Shown: positions 21,867-30,810, counted from the stretch's first letter. The stretch: 64,000 nt of DNA from Enterovibrio calviensis DSM 14347 (GCF_000621165.1 NZ_JHZA01000012.1:124001-188000), one strand, 5' to 3'. Notes: generated from the sequence alone by a model not told the origin. Translations and numbers: made by a program.

Positions 21867-22763
21867 TTACAGCAAGGTTTTGACCAGATCAGCCAATGCT
21901 TCGAACGTGGCTTTTCGGCTCGACGTGGGACGCCACACCAAGCCAATATCGCGATACGCTTTGCGGCCTGGCGGTTCCACGATCACGAGATCAAGGTTAT
22001 CCAACAAACCGTGTTTAATCGCCATTTGCGGAATAAACGTCGACCCCAAGCCATTGGCGACCATTTGCACCAAGGTATGCAGACTGGTTGCTGAGAACGG
22101 GTTAATTTTCGCGGTTGATGTTAGTTGGCAGGCTGACACCGCATGATCGGTCAAGCAGTGTTCACGTTCGAGCAAGAAAACAGACTCGTCGGGCAAATCG
22201 GCATAACGAATAGGCACATTCACTTTATCCGCTTGTGATTTGCTCAATACCATCTTGAATGAATCAGCCCCCACAACACGGCTTTCCATCCCGCCGATAT
22301 CGACGGGCAGCGCCAATATCAGCACATCCATTTCTCCGCTCTTTAAGGCTGCGAGTAAATTGACGGTGGTGTCTTCACGCAACAGCAAATCAAGCTCGGG
22401 AAAATGCTGGTTTACCGCGCACACCAAATCACACAGTAAAAACGGCGCGATTGTCGGAATACATCCCACCCGAAGCTTGCCCTGCATCGGGCTTTCTTTA
22501 ACCTGAGTCAGCTCCATCAGATCTTGGCTACGCGCCAAAATCTCTCGGCTGCGCACAACAACGTCTTCGCCGATACCCGAAAAAACCAGCGTTTTGTTAT
22601 CGCGCTCAATAAGCTGAGTACCAATCAGATCTTCTAAGTTCTGAATACCGGAACTTAGTGTAGACTGACTAACGAAACATTGTTTGGCCGCCTCACCAAA
22701 GTGACGCGTCTCATGCAGTGTCACGAGATAATGGAGCTGTTTGAGAGAAGGGAATTTTGTCAT
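21867..22763 (-). CDS. oxyR: Hydrogen peroxide sensor OxyR (LysR family)
   Basis: LysR-type regulator with an N-terminal HTH and a C-terminal peroxide-sensing domain. The start at 22763 gives MTKFPSLKQLHYLVTL and 298 residues. The redox cysteines are Cys203 and Cys212 in EREHCLTDHAVSAC, with the same 9-residue spacing as E. coli Cys199/Cys208. A Glu stands two residues before Cys203 where E. coli OxyR has Gly; as I recall, this is a feature of the V. vulnificus OxyR2 subtype, which controls an adjacent peroxiredoxin. The divergent neighbour here is a peroxiredoxin, in keeping with that. Confidence 0.9.
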   Translation of the reverse strand: MTKFPSLKQLHYLVTLHETRHFGEAAKQCFVSQSTLSSGIQNLEDLIGTQLIERDNKTLVFSGIGEDVVVRSREILARSQDLMELTQVKESPMQGKLRVGCIPTIAPFLLCDLVCAVNQHFPELDLLLREDTTVNLLAALKSGEMDVLILALPVDIGGMESRVVGADSFKMVLSKSQADKVNVPIRYADLPDESVFLLEREHCLTDHAVSACQLTSTAKINPFSATSLHTLVQMVANGLGSTFIPQMAIKHGLLDNLDLVIVEPPGRKAYRDIGLVWRPTSSRKATFEALADLVKTLL

Positions 22764-22891
22764 CGATTTTTCCGATTGCAATAATCTATTAAATTCGCTT
22801 TTTCCAATCTAACAGTTCCACTATAGTTTGTCCCGTTCATAGATGAATTAAGGCGTTAACGCCTGACAACACACAATTTAGGAGCTGAGAA
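22764..22891. promoter_or_regulatory. Divergent oxyR / peroxiredoxin promoter region
   Basis: The 128-bp spacer contains CTAT/ATAG quarter-sites of the OxyR type at 22786-22789, 22821-22826 and 22839-22842. Spacing fits the consensus only loosely, so OxyR binding is inferred mainly from the gene arrangement. GGAG lies before the peroxiredoxin start. Confidence 0.4.
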
Positions 22892-23494
22892 ATGGTACTA
22901 GTAGGCCGTCAAGCCCCAGATTTTACTGCAGCAGCAGTACTGGGCAATGGTGAAATCGTAGATAACTTCAATCTGAAAGCGTTCACCAAAGGTAAGAAAA
23001 CGGTTCTTTTCTTCTACCCATTGGATTTCACTTTCGTATGTCCTTCTGAGCTGATCGCTTTTGACAAGCGCCACGCTGACTTCCAAGCGAAAGGCGTTGA
23101 AGTTATCGGTGTTTCAATCGATTCTCAATTCTCTCACAACGCATGGCGTAACACTGCTGTTGAAGACGGCGGTATCGGCCAAGTTAAATACCCATTGGTT
23201 GCTGACGTTAAGCACGAAATCTGTAAAGCATACGACGTTGAGCACCCAGAAGCTGGTGTTGCATTCCGTGGTTCTTTCCTGATTGACGAAGACGGTCTTG
23301 TACGTCACCAAGTGGTTAACGACCTGCCACTAGGCCGTAACATCGACGAGATGCTACGCATGGTTGACGCACTAAACTTCCACCAGAAAAACGGTGAAGT
23401 TTGCCCAGCACAATGGGAAGAAGGCAAAGCAGGTATGGACGCATCACCTAAAGGTGTAGCAGCGTTCCTGTCTGAGCACTCTGACGACCTGTAA
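22892..23494 (+). CDS. Typical 2-Cys peroxiredoxin (AhpC/Prx1 family)
   Basis: Reduces hydrogen peroxide and organic peroxides using a peroxidatic Cys50 (DFTFVCPSE) and a resolving Cys171 (GEVCPAQW). The 200-residue length and both motifs are typical of Prx1-type enzymes that dimerise into decamers. It is transcribed divergently from oxyR and ends at a strong terminator. It may correspond to V. vulnificus Prx2, by position next to an OxyR2-like regulator. Confidence 0.93.
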   Translation: MVLVGRQAPDFTAAAVLGNGEIVDNFNLKAFTKGKKTVLFFYPLDFTFVCPSELIAFDKRHADFQAKGVEVIGVSIDSQFSHNAWRNTAVEDGGIGQVKYPLVADVKHEICKAYDVEHPEAGVAFRGSFLIDEDGLVRHQVVNDLPLGRNIDEMLRMVDALNFHQKNGEVCPAQWEEGKAGMDASPKGVAAFLSEHSDDL

Positions 23495-23575
23495 TATTTT
23501 TGGCTAACTGTTTCACGCAGTTTCCCCCTAACGCGTAAGCGTAAGCGTAAAGCCAAAGTCAGCATATAAAAACGA

Positions 23576-23601
23576 GGCCCGGACCACCGGGCCCTTTTTT
23601 T
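23576..23601 (+). terminator. Rho-independent terminator after the peroxiredoxin gene
   Basis: GGCCCGG-ACCA-CCGGGCC followed by seven T. Confidence 0.93.
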
Positions 23602-23683
23602 ACCTAAATTTTACACCCTACCCGCTTCTCTTTCTTCGCTAACTCCATGATGATGTTCGCAGTCTTTTATTGAGGAATGCGTA

Positions 23684-24418
23684 ATGTCTGTATTGATCGA
23701 AGTCTGTATCGATAGCCTTGAATCTCTTCCTATTGCACAAACCGCGGGCGCTGGCCGTATTGAGCTTTGCAGCTCATTGGCTACTGGCGGGCTAACCGCA
23801 AGCGCTGGCTACATGAAGCAAGCCGCTCGTGTTGCCACCATTCCTGTTTACGCGATCATTCGTCCGCGCGAAGGCGATTTTCTGTATTCAAGCCATGATG
23901 TCGACATCATGCTCGAAGACATACACACCGCAAAAAATGCCGGATTGAACGGTGTGGTTATCGGCGCACTGGCCGCTGACGGAAAAATCGATGAAGTCGC
24001 CGTAAAAGCGATGATCAGTGCCGCGTCCGGTATGGGTATCACCTTCCATCGTGCCATTGATCACTGCGTGGCCCCTTTTGATGCGCTTGAGTTTCTCATG
24101 TCCCACAACGTAGAGCGTGTGCTGACCTCCGGCCTTGCCAAGCGTGCCGATGAGAGTATTCAGACACTGAAAGACATGGTTCAGCTGACCCAAGGTCGAC
24201 TCAGCATCATGCCGGGGGCTGGAGTTTCACCCGAAAATGCAAAACGCATTATCACGGAAACAGGCGCGACTGAAATTCACCTGTCAGGCAAAACCACGCG
24301 CGCATCATTGATGACCTATCGCAATGAAAAAGCCACCATGGGCAACGGCGAAAGCGACTTCGATATCACCGTGACTAGCCCTGACATCATCCAACAAACC
24401 GTGTTGGCGCTGAAATAG
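23684..24418 (+). CDS. cutC: CutC family protein
   Basis: TIM-barrel protein of the CutC family, historically linked to copper homeostasis although the biochemical role is unsettled. The 244-residue product has family blocks EVCIDSLES, RIELCSSLATGGLTAS, VYAIIRPREGDF, TFHRAIDHC and RVLTSG. It is preceded by TGAGGAATGCGT before the ATG. Confidence 0.9.
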   Translation: MSVLIEVCIDSLESLPIAQTAGAGRIELCSSLATGGLTASAGYMKQAARVATIPVYAIIRPREGDFLYSSHDVDIMLEDIHTAKNAGLNGVVIGALAADGKIDEVAVKAMISAASGMGITFHRAIDHCVAPFDALEFLMSHNVERVLTSGLAKRADESIQTLKDMVQLTQGRLSIMPGAGVSPENAKRIITETGATEIHLSGKTTRASLMTYRNEKATMGNGESDFDITVTSPDIIQQTVLALK

Positions 24419-24530
24419 CCCGACAATATCTCGCTGAACAAGCACATTGATGTTGTTGGCTATAAGACAAACTCGCACTTTTCCAGACGGGGGATTGCAA
24501 TGATCCCCCATCCTTCTTAGGGTGAGAAAC

Positions 24531-24562
24531 GCCTGTTCGTTGTGCACATATCGCGAACAGGC
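24531..24562 (+). other. Hairpin in the ppk2 leader
   Basis: Perfect 9-bp inverted repeat GCCTGTTCG / CGAACAGGC with a 14-nt loop, ending 27 nt before the ppk2 start. A second hairpin GGGGGAT / ATCCCCC lies around 24488-24508. Either could be cutC termination or leader structure; there is no T-run. Confidence 0.4.
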
Positions 24563-24589
24563 ATTCCCGCAGACAAGGAGCAGTGGCAA

Positions 24590-25426
24590 ATGGCGAGTGC
24601 AGATACCCCAAAACATCCCCAGAAAAAACGTAAGCTGAGTAAAGAGGCCTACGAGCATAAGCTCGAGCACCTTCAAACCGAACTTGTTAAGCTTCAAGAG
24701 TGGGTGAAACAAGAAGGGTTAAAAGTCGTCGTGGTGTTTGAAGGGCGAGATGCCGCAGGGAAAGGCGGCGTGATCAAACGCATTACCGAAAAGCTCAACC
24801 CACGAGTCTGCCGTATTGTCGCTCTTGATAAACCCAGCGAGCGTGAACGCAGCCAATGGTATTTCCAACGCTATGTTTCCCACCTGCCCGGTGCGGGCGA
24901 AATCGTGCTGTTCGATCGCAGTTGGTATAACCGAGCGGGCGTTGAAAAAGTGATGGGCTTTTGCAGTGATGATGAATATGAAGAATTCTTCCGCACCTGC
25001 CCCGAATTCGAACGCATGCTGCAACGCTCAGGCATCATTTTGCTGAAGTACTGGTTTTCGGTTTCCGATGAAGAGCAAGAAAAGCGCTTCCAAGAACGTA
25101 TCGACACGCCTATCAAGCGCTGGAAATTCAGCCTAATGGATTTGGAGTCTCGCAGCCGTTGGGTCGCCTATAGTGAAGCTAAAGATCGCATGTTTGCCCA
25201 CACAGACACCAAAGAGTCACCTTGGTGGGTGGTAAATGCAGACAACAAAAAACGCGCCCGTCTTAACTGTATTTCTCACCTGCTCTCTAGCATCCCTTAT
25301 GAGAACATTCAGTACGATGACATTGAGCTGCCTGAGATAAGCAAAGAAGGTTATGTACGTGTCCCGTTAGAAAGCCAAAGCTTCGTGCCCGACATCGCCT
25401 CTGACATGACCGAAAACAACGAATGA
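24590..25426 (+). CDS. ppk2: Polyphosphate kinase 2 (PPK2)
   Basis: Transfers phosphate between polyphosphate and nucleoside di- or monophosphates. Start at 24590 (MASADTPKHPQKK) has AAGGAG upstream; an in-frame extension to 24542 falls within a hairpin. Walker A FEGRDAAGKGG, Walker B FDRSWYNRAGVEKVMGF and the lid RSQWYFQRYV are visible. The 278-residue single-domain size fits class I PPK2. Nucleotide preference cannot be read from the sequence. Confidence 0.9.
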   Translation: MASADTPKHPQKKRKLSKEAYEHKLEHLQTELVKLQEWVKQEGLKVVVVFEGRDAAGKGGVIKRITEKLNPRVCRIVALDKPSERERSQWYFQRYVSHLPGAGEIVLFDRSWYNRAGVEKVMGFCSDDEYEEFFRTCPEFERMLQRSGIILLKYWFSVSDEEQEKRFQERIDTPIKRWKFSLMDLESRSRWVAYSEAKDRMFAHTDTKESPWWVVNADNKKRARLNCISHLLSSIPYENIQYDDIELPEISKEGYVRVPLESQSFVPDIASDMTENNE

Positions 25427-25460
25427 GAAACAGCAAATAGCCGTGTCTAGACAACAACTT

Positions 25461-25484
25461 GGGTAGCGTTATGCTGCCCTTTTT
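25461..25484 (+). terminator. Terminator after ppk2
   Basis: GGGTAGC / GCTGCCC stem (one G-T pair) with a short loop followed by TTTTT. Confidence 0.75.
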
Positions 25485-25634
25485 GTCCCGTGTGATTTCT
25501 TGCGCGCCGTTCCATCCCCCATCAATTCTATGTGCCATTTTGTGCGATTGCTTCAAATGCCAGAATGTGACACACGTCAAATTATTCATTGCGTTGTATA
25601 TTCCGCAAAAAACCACTAATAACGAAGTAAAGTC

Positions 25635-28600
25635 ATGAATAAGAAGTATATTGCCTACCTGATCTCAGCCATGACTGCTGGATTAAGCAGCTCTTTTGCG
25701 CTTGCCACTGCGATGACACCCGCGACAGCCTCAGACACCGTCTATTTCAGCCAAAAATCACTCCCTTCCGACACTCAAGGGACGCTCGCGGGCACTGTTA
25801 GCCTCGCGCAAAGTGTCATCATGCCGACCATCAATCACATTGACGGTGATCGCCAGCCTCATTTGGTGTCATTGCGCAAAGCGCTAGTGATCTTTGAACC
25901 TAGCGACACGAATGCCATCAGCGGCAATGCTGTTTCGGTATTGGTGAAAGACAGCCAAGGCAATCAAGTTCATCACGCGACCTTAAAAGCCCCAGCAGAA
26001 CAACCAAAGCCGGCAGGTCAAATTGAAACAGACGTCACCATCGTAGTGCCAGATTCCTACGCACACACAATAAGCAGCAATAACACCATCGGCAGCATTG
26101 CGGGCGAGCAAGGACAAACCACCTTCAAATCCCTGATCGCCGAGCACGATTCCATTCACGTTGCCACCAGCGACGGTAACTTTGCTTACGAATTCATTCT
26201 GCCAGAAGGCGCTGAATTCACGGGCAGCATCGTCACCTTCTCCTCGCAGGCAGGCTACAACTCAACCATTCGTTATTCTCACGGCGTTGACACGTTAAGC
26301 AATGGCAACAGCATCACTTATAACAACGTCGATGGACTTTGGTACGCACAGTCTGACGTTGATTATGGCAAGCTTGCCTACAGCGACAACGCGTATACCA
26401 CGGTACTGCCTGCTGAAGTGATTAAGCCGGGTTTTAGCCTAACGTTTGCTACTGGCAGCAGCGAAGGCATCGTTGAAGGCATTCAGGTTGGTGCGAGCAC
26501 CACATTGATTCTTAACACCGTCGATGTGGGGTTACTGACACCACCACGCGGTGAATTCCAATTCATGGAAGATAAGAAGCTACATCGCGACTACTTCCAA
26601 TCCCTGCAAATCAGCAAGCTGATTGTGAACCCCTACGCGCCCATCCACCTTGAAGAAATCATGCTGCCGGATGGTCGCCTACTGGTTGATGTCGACCCGA
26701 GTGAAGCCGATGGCTACGGCAGTGACTCTCACTATCGCATTGCGCGTGAGCTTATCTCTGCGGGCATCAACAGCGCCAACTATGGCGTAAACAGTTCATA
26801 CGTGCGCGACCACGCAGCATGGAACTTCAGTGCGCCTTATCACGCTGCGCAAATCACAGTAAACAACTCGATCGGCAAATATAGCAATGGGCTGATTGCG
26901 CACGGCCTGCTGGGATCGTATGCGGGTGTGGCATCCGTTGTCAGCTCAACAGGCAATGAATTCAGCCACGAAGTTGGCCATGAATTGGGCGCGGGCATTG
27001 GCTCGGTTCACCCTGAAGCGCACTATTTGGGCGGCTTCAAAGGTTCAGTGCACAACAGCTCAACCAAAATCAACTCAACGTGGGGCTGGGATCTGTTTGA
27101 AAATACCTTCCTGCCGAACCTGAGCAAAGCGCGAAACAACGGCGCATCGTGTTATGAAGGACAATGCGCAGACCCATTCGAAGGCCACAGCTTTGGCTGG
27201 GGAACCATGGCTGGCGGTTGGCCGCTACACCCTGCTGCCAACGCCTACACGCTGCATACCCCGTATGAACTGAATGTGTTTCAGGCCCTATTGGAAAGCA
27301 AAGCCAATTTCGACGCTACGTCTCCAACCGGTTTCAGCAAGTGGGATCCAGAAAGCCTCACTATGGCACCGTGGGCAAATACTCTCACCGACGATTTGGC
27401 CTTTAACATTGTTGTCGTCAGCGGTAACAACGAGCTGAATGACTTCGATGAAAACAGCCGTCAATTCCATGAGCTGTTTGCCACCGCAGACGCAGTGCGA
27501 CTCAACACGGGCAATGGCCATTGGGCGAGAGATTTCTACTTACCGGAAGATGAAAGCTTCGAAGGCAAAGTGGCGGTGTTCCGTTCTACCGCAGGCTACA
27601 ACTCACACATCCACTTCGGTGACACGTCTCTGCTGCTCATCGATGGTAAGCAACATGCTTTCCGTTTCGAGGCAGGCCAATGGAACCAAGTCGATAGCAA
27701 CATCATTGACGGTACCATTGATCGTGTTCCACACGAGCAAGGCGTTGCTGTGACAACAATTGTTGGCTATTACGACCCACAGAACATCTTGCCAAGTTAC
27801 TTCTACCCCGCACTGAACGGCGCATACGGCGCAGTGTATGAAGACAACTTCACGCCTTCATCTTGTCAGCTTAATGTTCAGACTCACAACGATGGCACAC
27901 TCACCTTTAACTTACATAACCGTCGCTTAAACGATGGCTTGATGAACCGATTCCACGTCAACGTGGCAACCGACAGTCAGCCGTATCGCGCCGAGCTTTA
28001 CTGTGACAACACCTTACTCGACAGCATGACGATCACCCCGCCAACCACAGAGCTAAAAGCCAGCACCGTGACCACCGAACTTGGCGAAGCACCGACCATT
28101 CATGGCGCGGATAACATCACGCTGCAACTTAATGACCGCTTTGATCCGCTTGCAGGTGTGAGTGCTCATGACGTTGAAGATGGCGAGATCACCGCGAACA
28201 TTACGATGTCAGGCGCAGTGAATACTGAACAAGCGGGTTTGTATGTGCTGACGTATACCGTTATCGACAGTAACGCACAGCAGACGAGCGTTGAGCGCGT
28301 TATCACCGTAGAAGCCAATGACGTCTGCACCGCGGATTGGCGCAAACAGGCGATTTACCTGAGTGGCGATCGCGTCGCGCATCAAGGTGTTGTGTGGCAA
28401 GCAGGATGGTGGACACAAGGTGAAGAGCCGGGAACAACGGGCGAATGGGGCGTGTGGAAGAAAGCGTCTGAGGATGTTTGCACAACGCCAGATCCTGAGC
28501 CAGAAGTGACACCACCACCGCCAGGCGAATACCCAGCCTATCAAGCGGGTTTCGCTTACCAAGCCGGTGACATGGTTGTCGGCGCGGATAACGCATTATA

Positions 28601-28697
28601 CCAATGCAAACCGTGGCCGAATTCAGGCTGGTGCTCAAACGCCAGCTACGCGCCGGGCGTTTCTGCCTTCTGGCAAGATGCGTGGACTAAGCGCTAA
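25635..28697 (+). CDS. Secreted M66-type metalloprotease (TagA/StcE-like) with chitin-binding-like C-terminus
   Basis: A 1020-residue protein with a signal peptide (about residues 1-25, ending SFALA). The catalytic region has HEVGH at residues 445-449 and downstream HYLGGFKGSVHNS, as in M66 mucin-degrading proteases. Two copies of a beta-sandwich-like block (around residues 180 and 630: FxLPExxxFxGxxxxFxSxAGYNSxI) flank the catalytic part. A DUF5011-like Ig domain follows (about residues 815-895). Two short Trp-rich modules end the protein, the first like CBM5/12 chitin-binding domains. Likely a secreted mucinase or host/chitin-surface protease. It is a single gene with its own terminator. 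Confidence 0.85.
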   Translation: MNKKYIAYLISAMTAGLSSSFALATAMTPATASDTVYFSQKSLPSDTQGTLAGTVSLAQSVIMPTINHIDGDRQPHLVSLRKALVIFEPSDTNAISGNAVSVLVKDSQGNQVHHATLKAPAEQPKPAGQIETDVTIVVPDSYAHTISSNNTIGSIAGEQGQTTFKSLIAEHDSIHVATSDGNFAYEFILPEGAEFTGSIVTFSSQAGYNSTIRYSHGVDTLSNGNSITYNNVDGLWYAQSDVDYGKLAYSDNAYTTVLPAEVIKPGFSLTFATGSSEGIVEGIQVGASTTLILNTVDVGLLTPPRGEFQFMEDKKLHRDYFQSLQISKLIVNPYAPIHLEEIMLPDGRLLVDVDPSEADGYGSDSHYRIARELISAGINSANYGVNSSYVRDHAAWNFSAPYHAAQITVNNSIGKYSNGLIAHGLLGSYAGVASVVSSTGNEFSHEVGHELGAGIGSVHPEAHYLGGFKGSVHNSSTKINSTWGWDLFENTFLPNLSKARNNGASCYEGQCADPFEGHSFGWGTMAGGWPLHPAANAYTLHTPYELNVFQALLESKANFDATSPTGFSKWDPESLTMAPWANTLTDDLAFNIVVVSGNNELNDFDENSRQFHELFATADAVRLNTGNGHWARDFYLPEDESFEGKVAVFRSTAGYNSHIHFGDTSLLLIDGKQHAFRFEAGQWNQVDSNIIDGTIDRVPHEQGVAVTTIVGYYDPQNILPSYFYPALNGAYGAVYEDNFTPSSCQLNVQTHNDGTLTFNLHNRRLNDGLMNRFHVNVATDSQPYRAELYCDNTLLDSMTITPPTTELKASTVTTELGEAPTIHGADNITLQLNDRFDPLAGVSAHDVEDGEITANITMSGAVNTEQAGLYVLTYTVIDSNAQQTSVERVITVEANDVCTADWRKQAIYLSGDRVAHQGVVWQAGWWTQGEEPGTTGEWGVWKKASEDVCTTPDPEPEVTPPPPGEYPAYQAGFAYQAGDMVVGADNALYQCKPWPNSGWCSNASYAPGVSAFWQDAWTKR

Positions 28698-28754
28698 AAA
28701 ATAGCGCTAACCACTAGCCCAAACGAATACCAAGATAAATACCAAGACGATAAC

Positions 28755-28784
28755 AAAAAAAGCGGTGATTTCTCACCGCTTTTT
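28755..28784 (+). terminator. Terminator after the M66 protease gene
   Basis: AGCGGTGA-TTTC-TCACCGCT flanked by A-run and T-run; bidirectional in principle. Confidence 0.9.
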
Positions 28785-28806
28785 CATTGTGACTGTCGCC
28801 AGTTCA

Positions 28807-28858
28807 GATCTCATCTGAATCCATGAACCCCATGAACCCCATGGATTCAAATGAGATC
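28807..28858. repeat. Long near-perfect inverted repeat
   Basis: About 19-20 bp arms, GATCTCATCTGAATCCATG and its near reverse complement CATGGATTCAAATGAGATC, differing at one or two positions, around a loop made of an AACCCCATG tandem. It lies between the M66 protease terminator and the 3' end of rnfH. No T-run follows on either strand. Confidence 0.65.
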
Positions 28859-28879
28859 AAATTCAATCAACAGAAAACG

Positions 28880-29230
28880 TTAATCTGTTTTACGTTGTGG
28901 ATTCACTTTACCGCCCGTCACAGGGTCGGATTTGCCTTCCGCTTTCATGCGCTCTGCACGGCGGCGGCGAATTTCTTTCGGATCAGCCACCAGTGGGCGA
29001 TAAATCTCAATGCGATCGCCATCGTGAACCAAAGCATCAAGCTTGACCAAGCGGCTAAACACGCCCACTTTATTCGTTTTCAGGTCAATCTCTGGGTAGG
29101 CGTCTAACACCCCAGAATGGCGGATGATGTCTTCCACATGCATATCTGGCGTAACAATCGCCTTAAACACACGCTGCTCATCAGGCAAGGCATACATCAC
29201 TTCAATATGCAGCAATTTACCCTCACTCAT
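28880..29230 (-). CDS. rnfH: RnfH/RatB family ubiquitin-like protein
   Basis: A beta-grasp (ubiquitin-like) protein of family UPF0125, found next to ratA in gammaproteobacteria. The 116 residues include the blocks EVMYALPDEQ, VGVFSRLVKLD, GDRIEIYRPL and DPKEIRRRRAERMK. It overlaps the end of ratA by 8 nt, so the two are translationally coupled. An antitoxin role for RatB is not established. Confidence 0.9.
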   Translation of the reverse strand: MSEGKLLHIEVMYALPDEQRVFKAIVTPDMHVEDIIRHSGVLDAYPEIDLKTNKVGVFSRLVKLDALVHDGDRIEIYRPLVADPKEIRRRRAERMKAEGKSDPVTGGKVNPQRKTD

Positions 29231-29654
29231 ACACTTCTCGCGCCCTTTGCGTAAATGCTTTTACCATGTTCAACGTTAACTCGTTAAACACCTTGCCGAA
29301 TGCCATCTCCACCAAACCGTTGGTGAACTCAAAATCTAGATTTAGCTCGATTTTGCACGCATCCACATCCAGCGACGTAAAATGCCAGCCGCCCACCAAT
29401 TTACGGAACGGACCATCGATCAGCTCCATCTTAATGGCCTGCCCATTCACAAGCTCATTGCGAGTGGTAAACGTTTTGCGGATGCCCGCTTTCGCCACAT
29501 CCACCGACGCTGTCATCGCAATGTCACTGGCTTCTAACACACGTGAACCGGAGCAACCAGGCAAGAATGCCGGGTAGGCTTCAACATCATTCACTAACTT
29601 AAACATCTGCTCTGCACTAAACGGCACGAGTGCAGAACGGGTAATACGCGGCAT
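29223..29654 (-). CDS. ratA: RatA family START-domain protein
   Basis: Coenzyme Q-binding/START-fold protein; E. coli RatA was described as a toxin blocking 70S ribosome association, while its relatives (Coq10) bind quinone. The 143-residue product starts MPRITRSALVPFSAEQMFKLVNDVEAYP and contains FLPGCSGSRV and the C-terminal FGKVFNELTLNMVKAFTQRA, as in the family. It is divergent from smpB, the conserved arrangement. Confidence 0.92.
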   Translation of the reverse strand: MPRITRSALVPFSAEQMFKLVNDVEAYPAFLPGCSGSRVLEASDIAMTASVDVAKAGIRKTFTTRNELVNGQAIKMELIDGPFRKLVGGWHFTSLDVDACKIELNLDFEFTNGLVEMAFGKVFNELTLNMVKAFTQRAREVYE

Positions 29655-29831
29655 ACCAACTCCTCTACGTCGATGCCAACATCATATCATTGGACCTTAA
29701 TATTACCCAAACGTCTTCAAAAGGCAGGAAATCACCCATGATAGATACCCCGAAACGACCCGAAACGTGAACACAGCGGGCGAGATCCCAAAAATCCTGC
29801 AAAAACTATATCGCCCTTCCCTACCACTACG

Positions 29832-29846
29832 TATAATGCAGCCATT
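29832..29846 (+). promoter_or_regulatory. smpB promoter -10, implying almost no leader
   Basis: A consensus TATAAT (29832-29837) ends 9 nt before the smpB ATG (29847), so transcription would start about 3 nt before the codon. No Shine-Dalgarno sequence precedes the ATG. The -35 region is weak. Confidence 0.5.
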
Positions 29847-30332
29847 ATGGTAAAGAAAAATTCAAAGAATAAAGCGGGCAGCAATACAATTGCGCAGAAC
29901 CGCCAAGCTCGCCACGAGTACTTCATCGAAGACGATGTAGAAGTCGGGCTTGAGCTACAAGGATGGGAAGTGAAAGCCCTCCGTGCAGGCAAGGTCAATA
30001 TCACGGAGAGCTATGTGTTCTTCCGCGATGGCGAAGCTTTCATGTCCGGTGCGACAATCACGCCACTTAACGTTGCTTCTACTCACGTAGTTGCAGACCC
30101 AACACGTGTGCGAAAACTGCTGCTTAAGCGTCGTGAACTCGACACCTTAATCGGCAAAGTGAACCGCGAAGGTTACACGGTGATCGCACTGTCTATGTAC
30201 TGGAAACAGTCATGGGCTAAACTTAAGATTGGTCTGGCGAAAGGTAAAAAGCTTAATGACAAACGCGATGCATCGAAAGAACGCGATTGGCAGCGCGATA
30301 AAGCGCGTATCATGAAGTCCTCAGCCAGATAA
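29847..30332 (+). CDS. smpB: SsrA-binding protein SmpB
   Basis: Binds tmRNA and brings it to stalled ribosomes for trans-translation. The 161-residue product contains the conserved [20 protein letters not shown] and [14 protein letters not shown] blocks and the C-terminal [20 protein letters not shown] tail. ssrA follows 46 nt later on the same strand, the usual pairing. Confidence 0.97.
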   Translation: MVKKNSKNKAGSNTIAQNRQARHEYFIEDDVEVGLELQGWEVKALRAGKVNITESYVFFRDGEAFMSGATITPLNVASTHVVADPTRVRKLLLKRRELDTLIGKVNREGYTVIALSMYWKQSWAKLKIGLAKGKKLNDKRDASKERDWQRDKARIMKSSAR

Positions 30333-30335
30333 TCG

Positions 30336-30363
30336 TTGACGCAGCAGAGCTTTATGCTAGTAT
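30336..30363 (+). promoter_or_regulatory. ssrA promoter
   Basis: TTGACG (30336-30341) and TAGTAT (30358-30363) with a 16-bp spacer, placed 15 nt before the mature tmRNA 5' end. Confidence 0.7.
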
Positions 30364-30378
30364 CTGCGACATAATTCC

Positions 30379-30746
30379 GGGGCTGATTCAGGATTCGACA
30401 GGATCAAGAAGGCTCGTGGAGCATGCCGAGGGGCGGTTTGCCTCGTAAAAAGCCGCAAAAAAATAGTCGCAAACGACGAAAACTACGCACTAGCAGCTTA
30501 ATAACCTGCTAGCGCACTTCTACCCTAGCTTCCGCTTGTAAGACGGGGAATCATAGAAGTTCAAACCCAAACGAGATAGCGAGGGATGCTTTGACTAGAG
30601 AGCTGAACCGCGAAATAGAATTCTGGTATGTCTTTTTGTAGCGTGTCTATTCGCAGCACACTGACGAGAACAAAGATAGACTAAGCATGTAGCGCCATTA
30701 GTTAGACTGATTTTGGACGCGGGTTCAACTCCCGCCAGCTCCACCA
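30379..30746 (+). ncRNA. ssrA: Transfer-messenger RNA (tmRNA)
   Basis: Rescues stalled ribosomes and tags the nascent protein. The 5' end GGGGCTGATTCAGGATTCGAC and 3' end CGCGGGTTCAACTCCCGCC...GCTCCACCA form the tRNA-Ala-like part, with the CCA encoded at 30744-30746. The tag frame at 30469-30501 reads ANDENYALAA then TAA. The last 17 nt plus the T-arm are also the attachment site of the downstream element, which restores the full 3' end. Confidence 0.98.
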
Positions 30747-30747
30747 A
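30716..30747 (+). repeat. Left attachment site within ssrA
   Basis: T-arm and acceptor end of tmRNA. The part 30731-30747 recurs at 37605-37621, and the T-arm part GACGCGGGTTCA recurs separately at 37458. Confidence 0.8.
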
Positions 30748-30755
30748 ACGTTTGG

Positions 30756-30792
30756 AAAGGACTTGTAGATCAATGATTTACAAGTCCTTTTT
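30756..30792 (+). terminator. Element-borne terminator for ssrA
   Basis: Perfect 12-bp stem AAAGGACTTGTA / TACAAGTCCTTT with an 11-nt loop and T-run, 10 nt after the tmRNA CCA. It replaces the host terminator that insertion moved to 37631. Confidence 0.85.
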
Positions 30793-30810
30793 GTATCTAC
30801 AAGGTTTATG

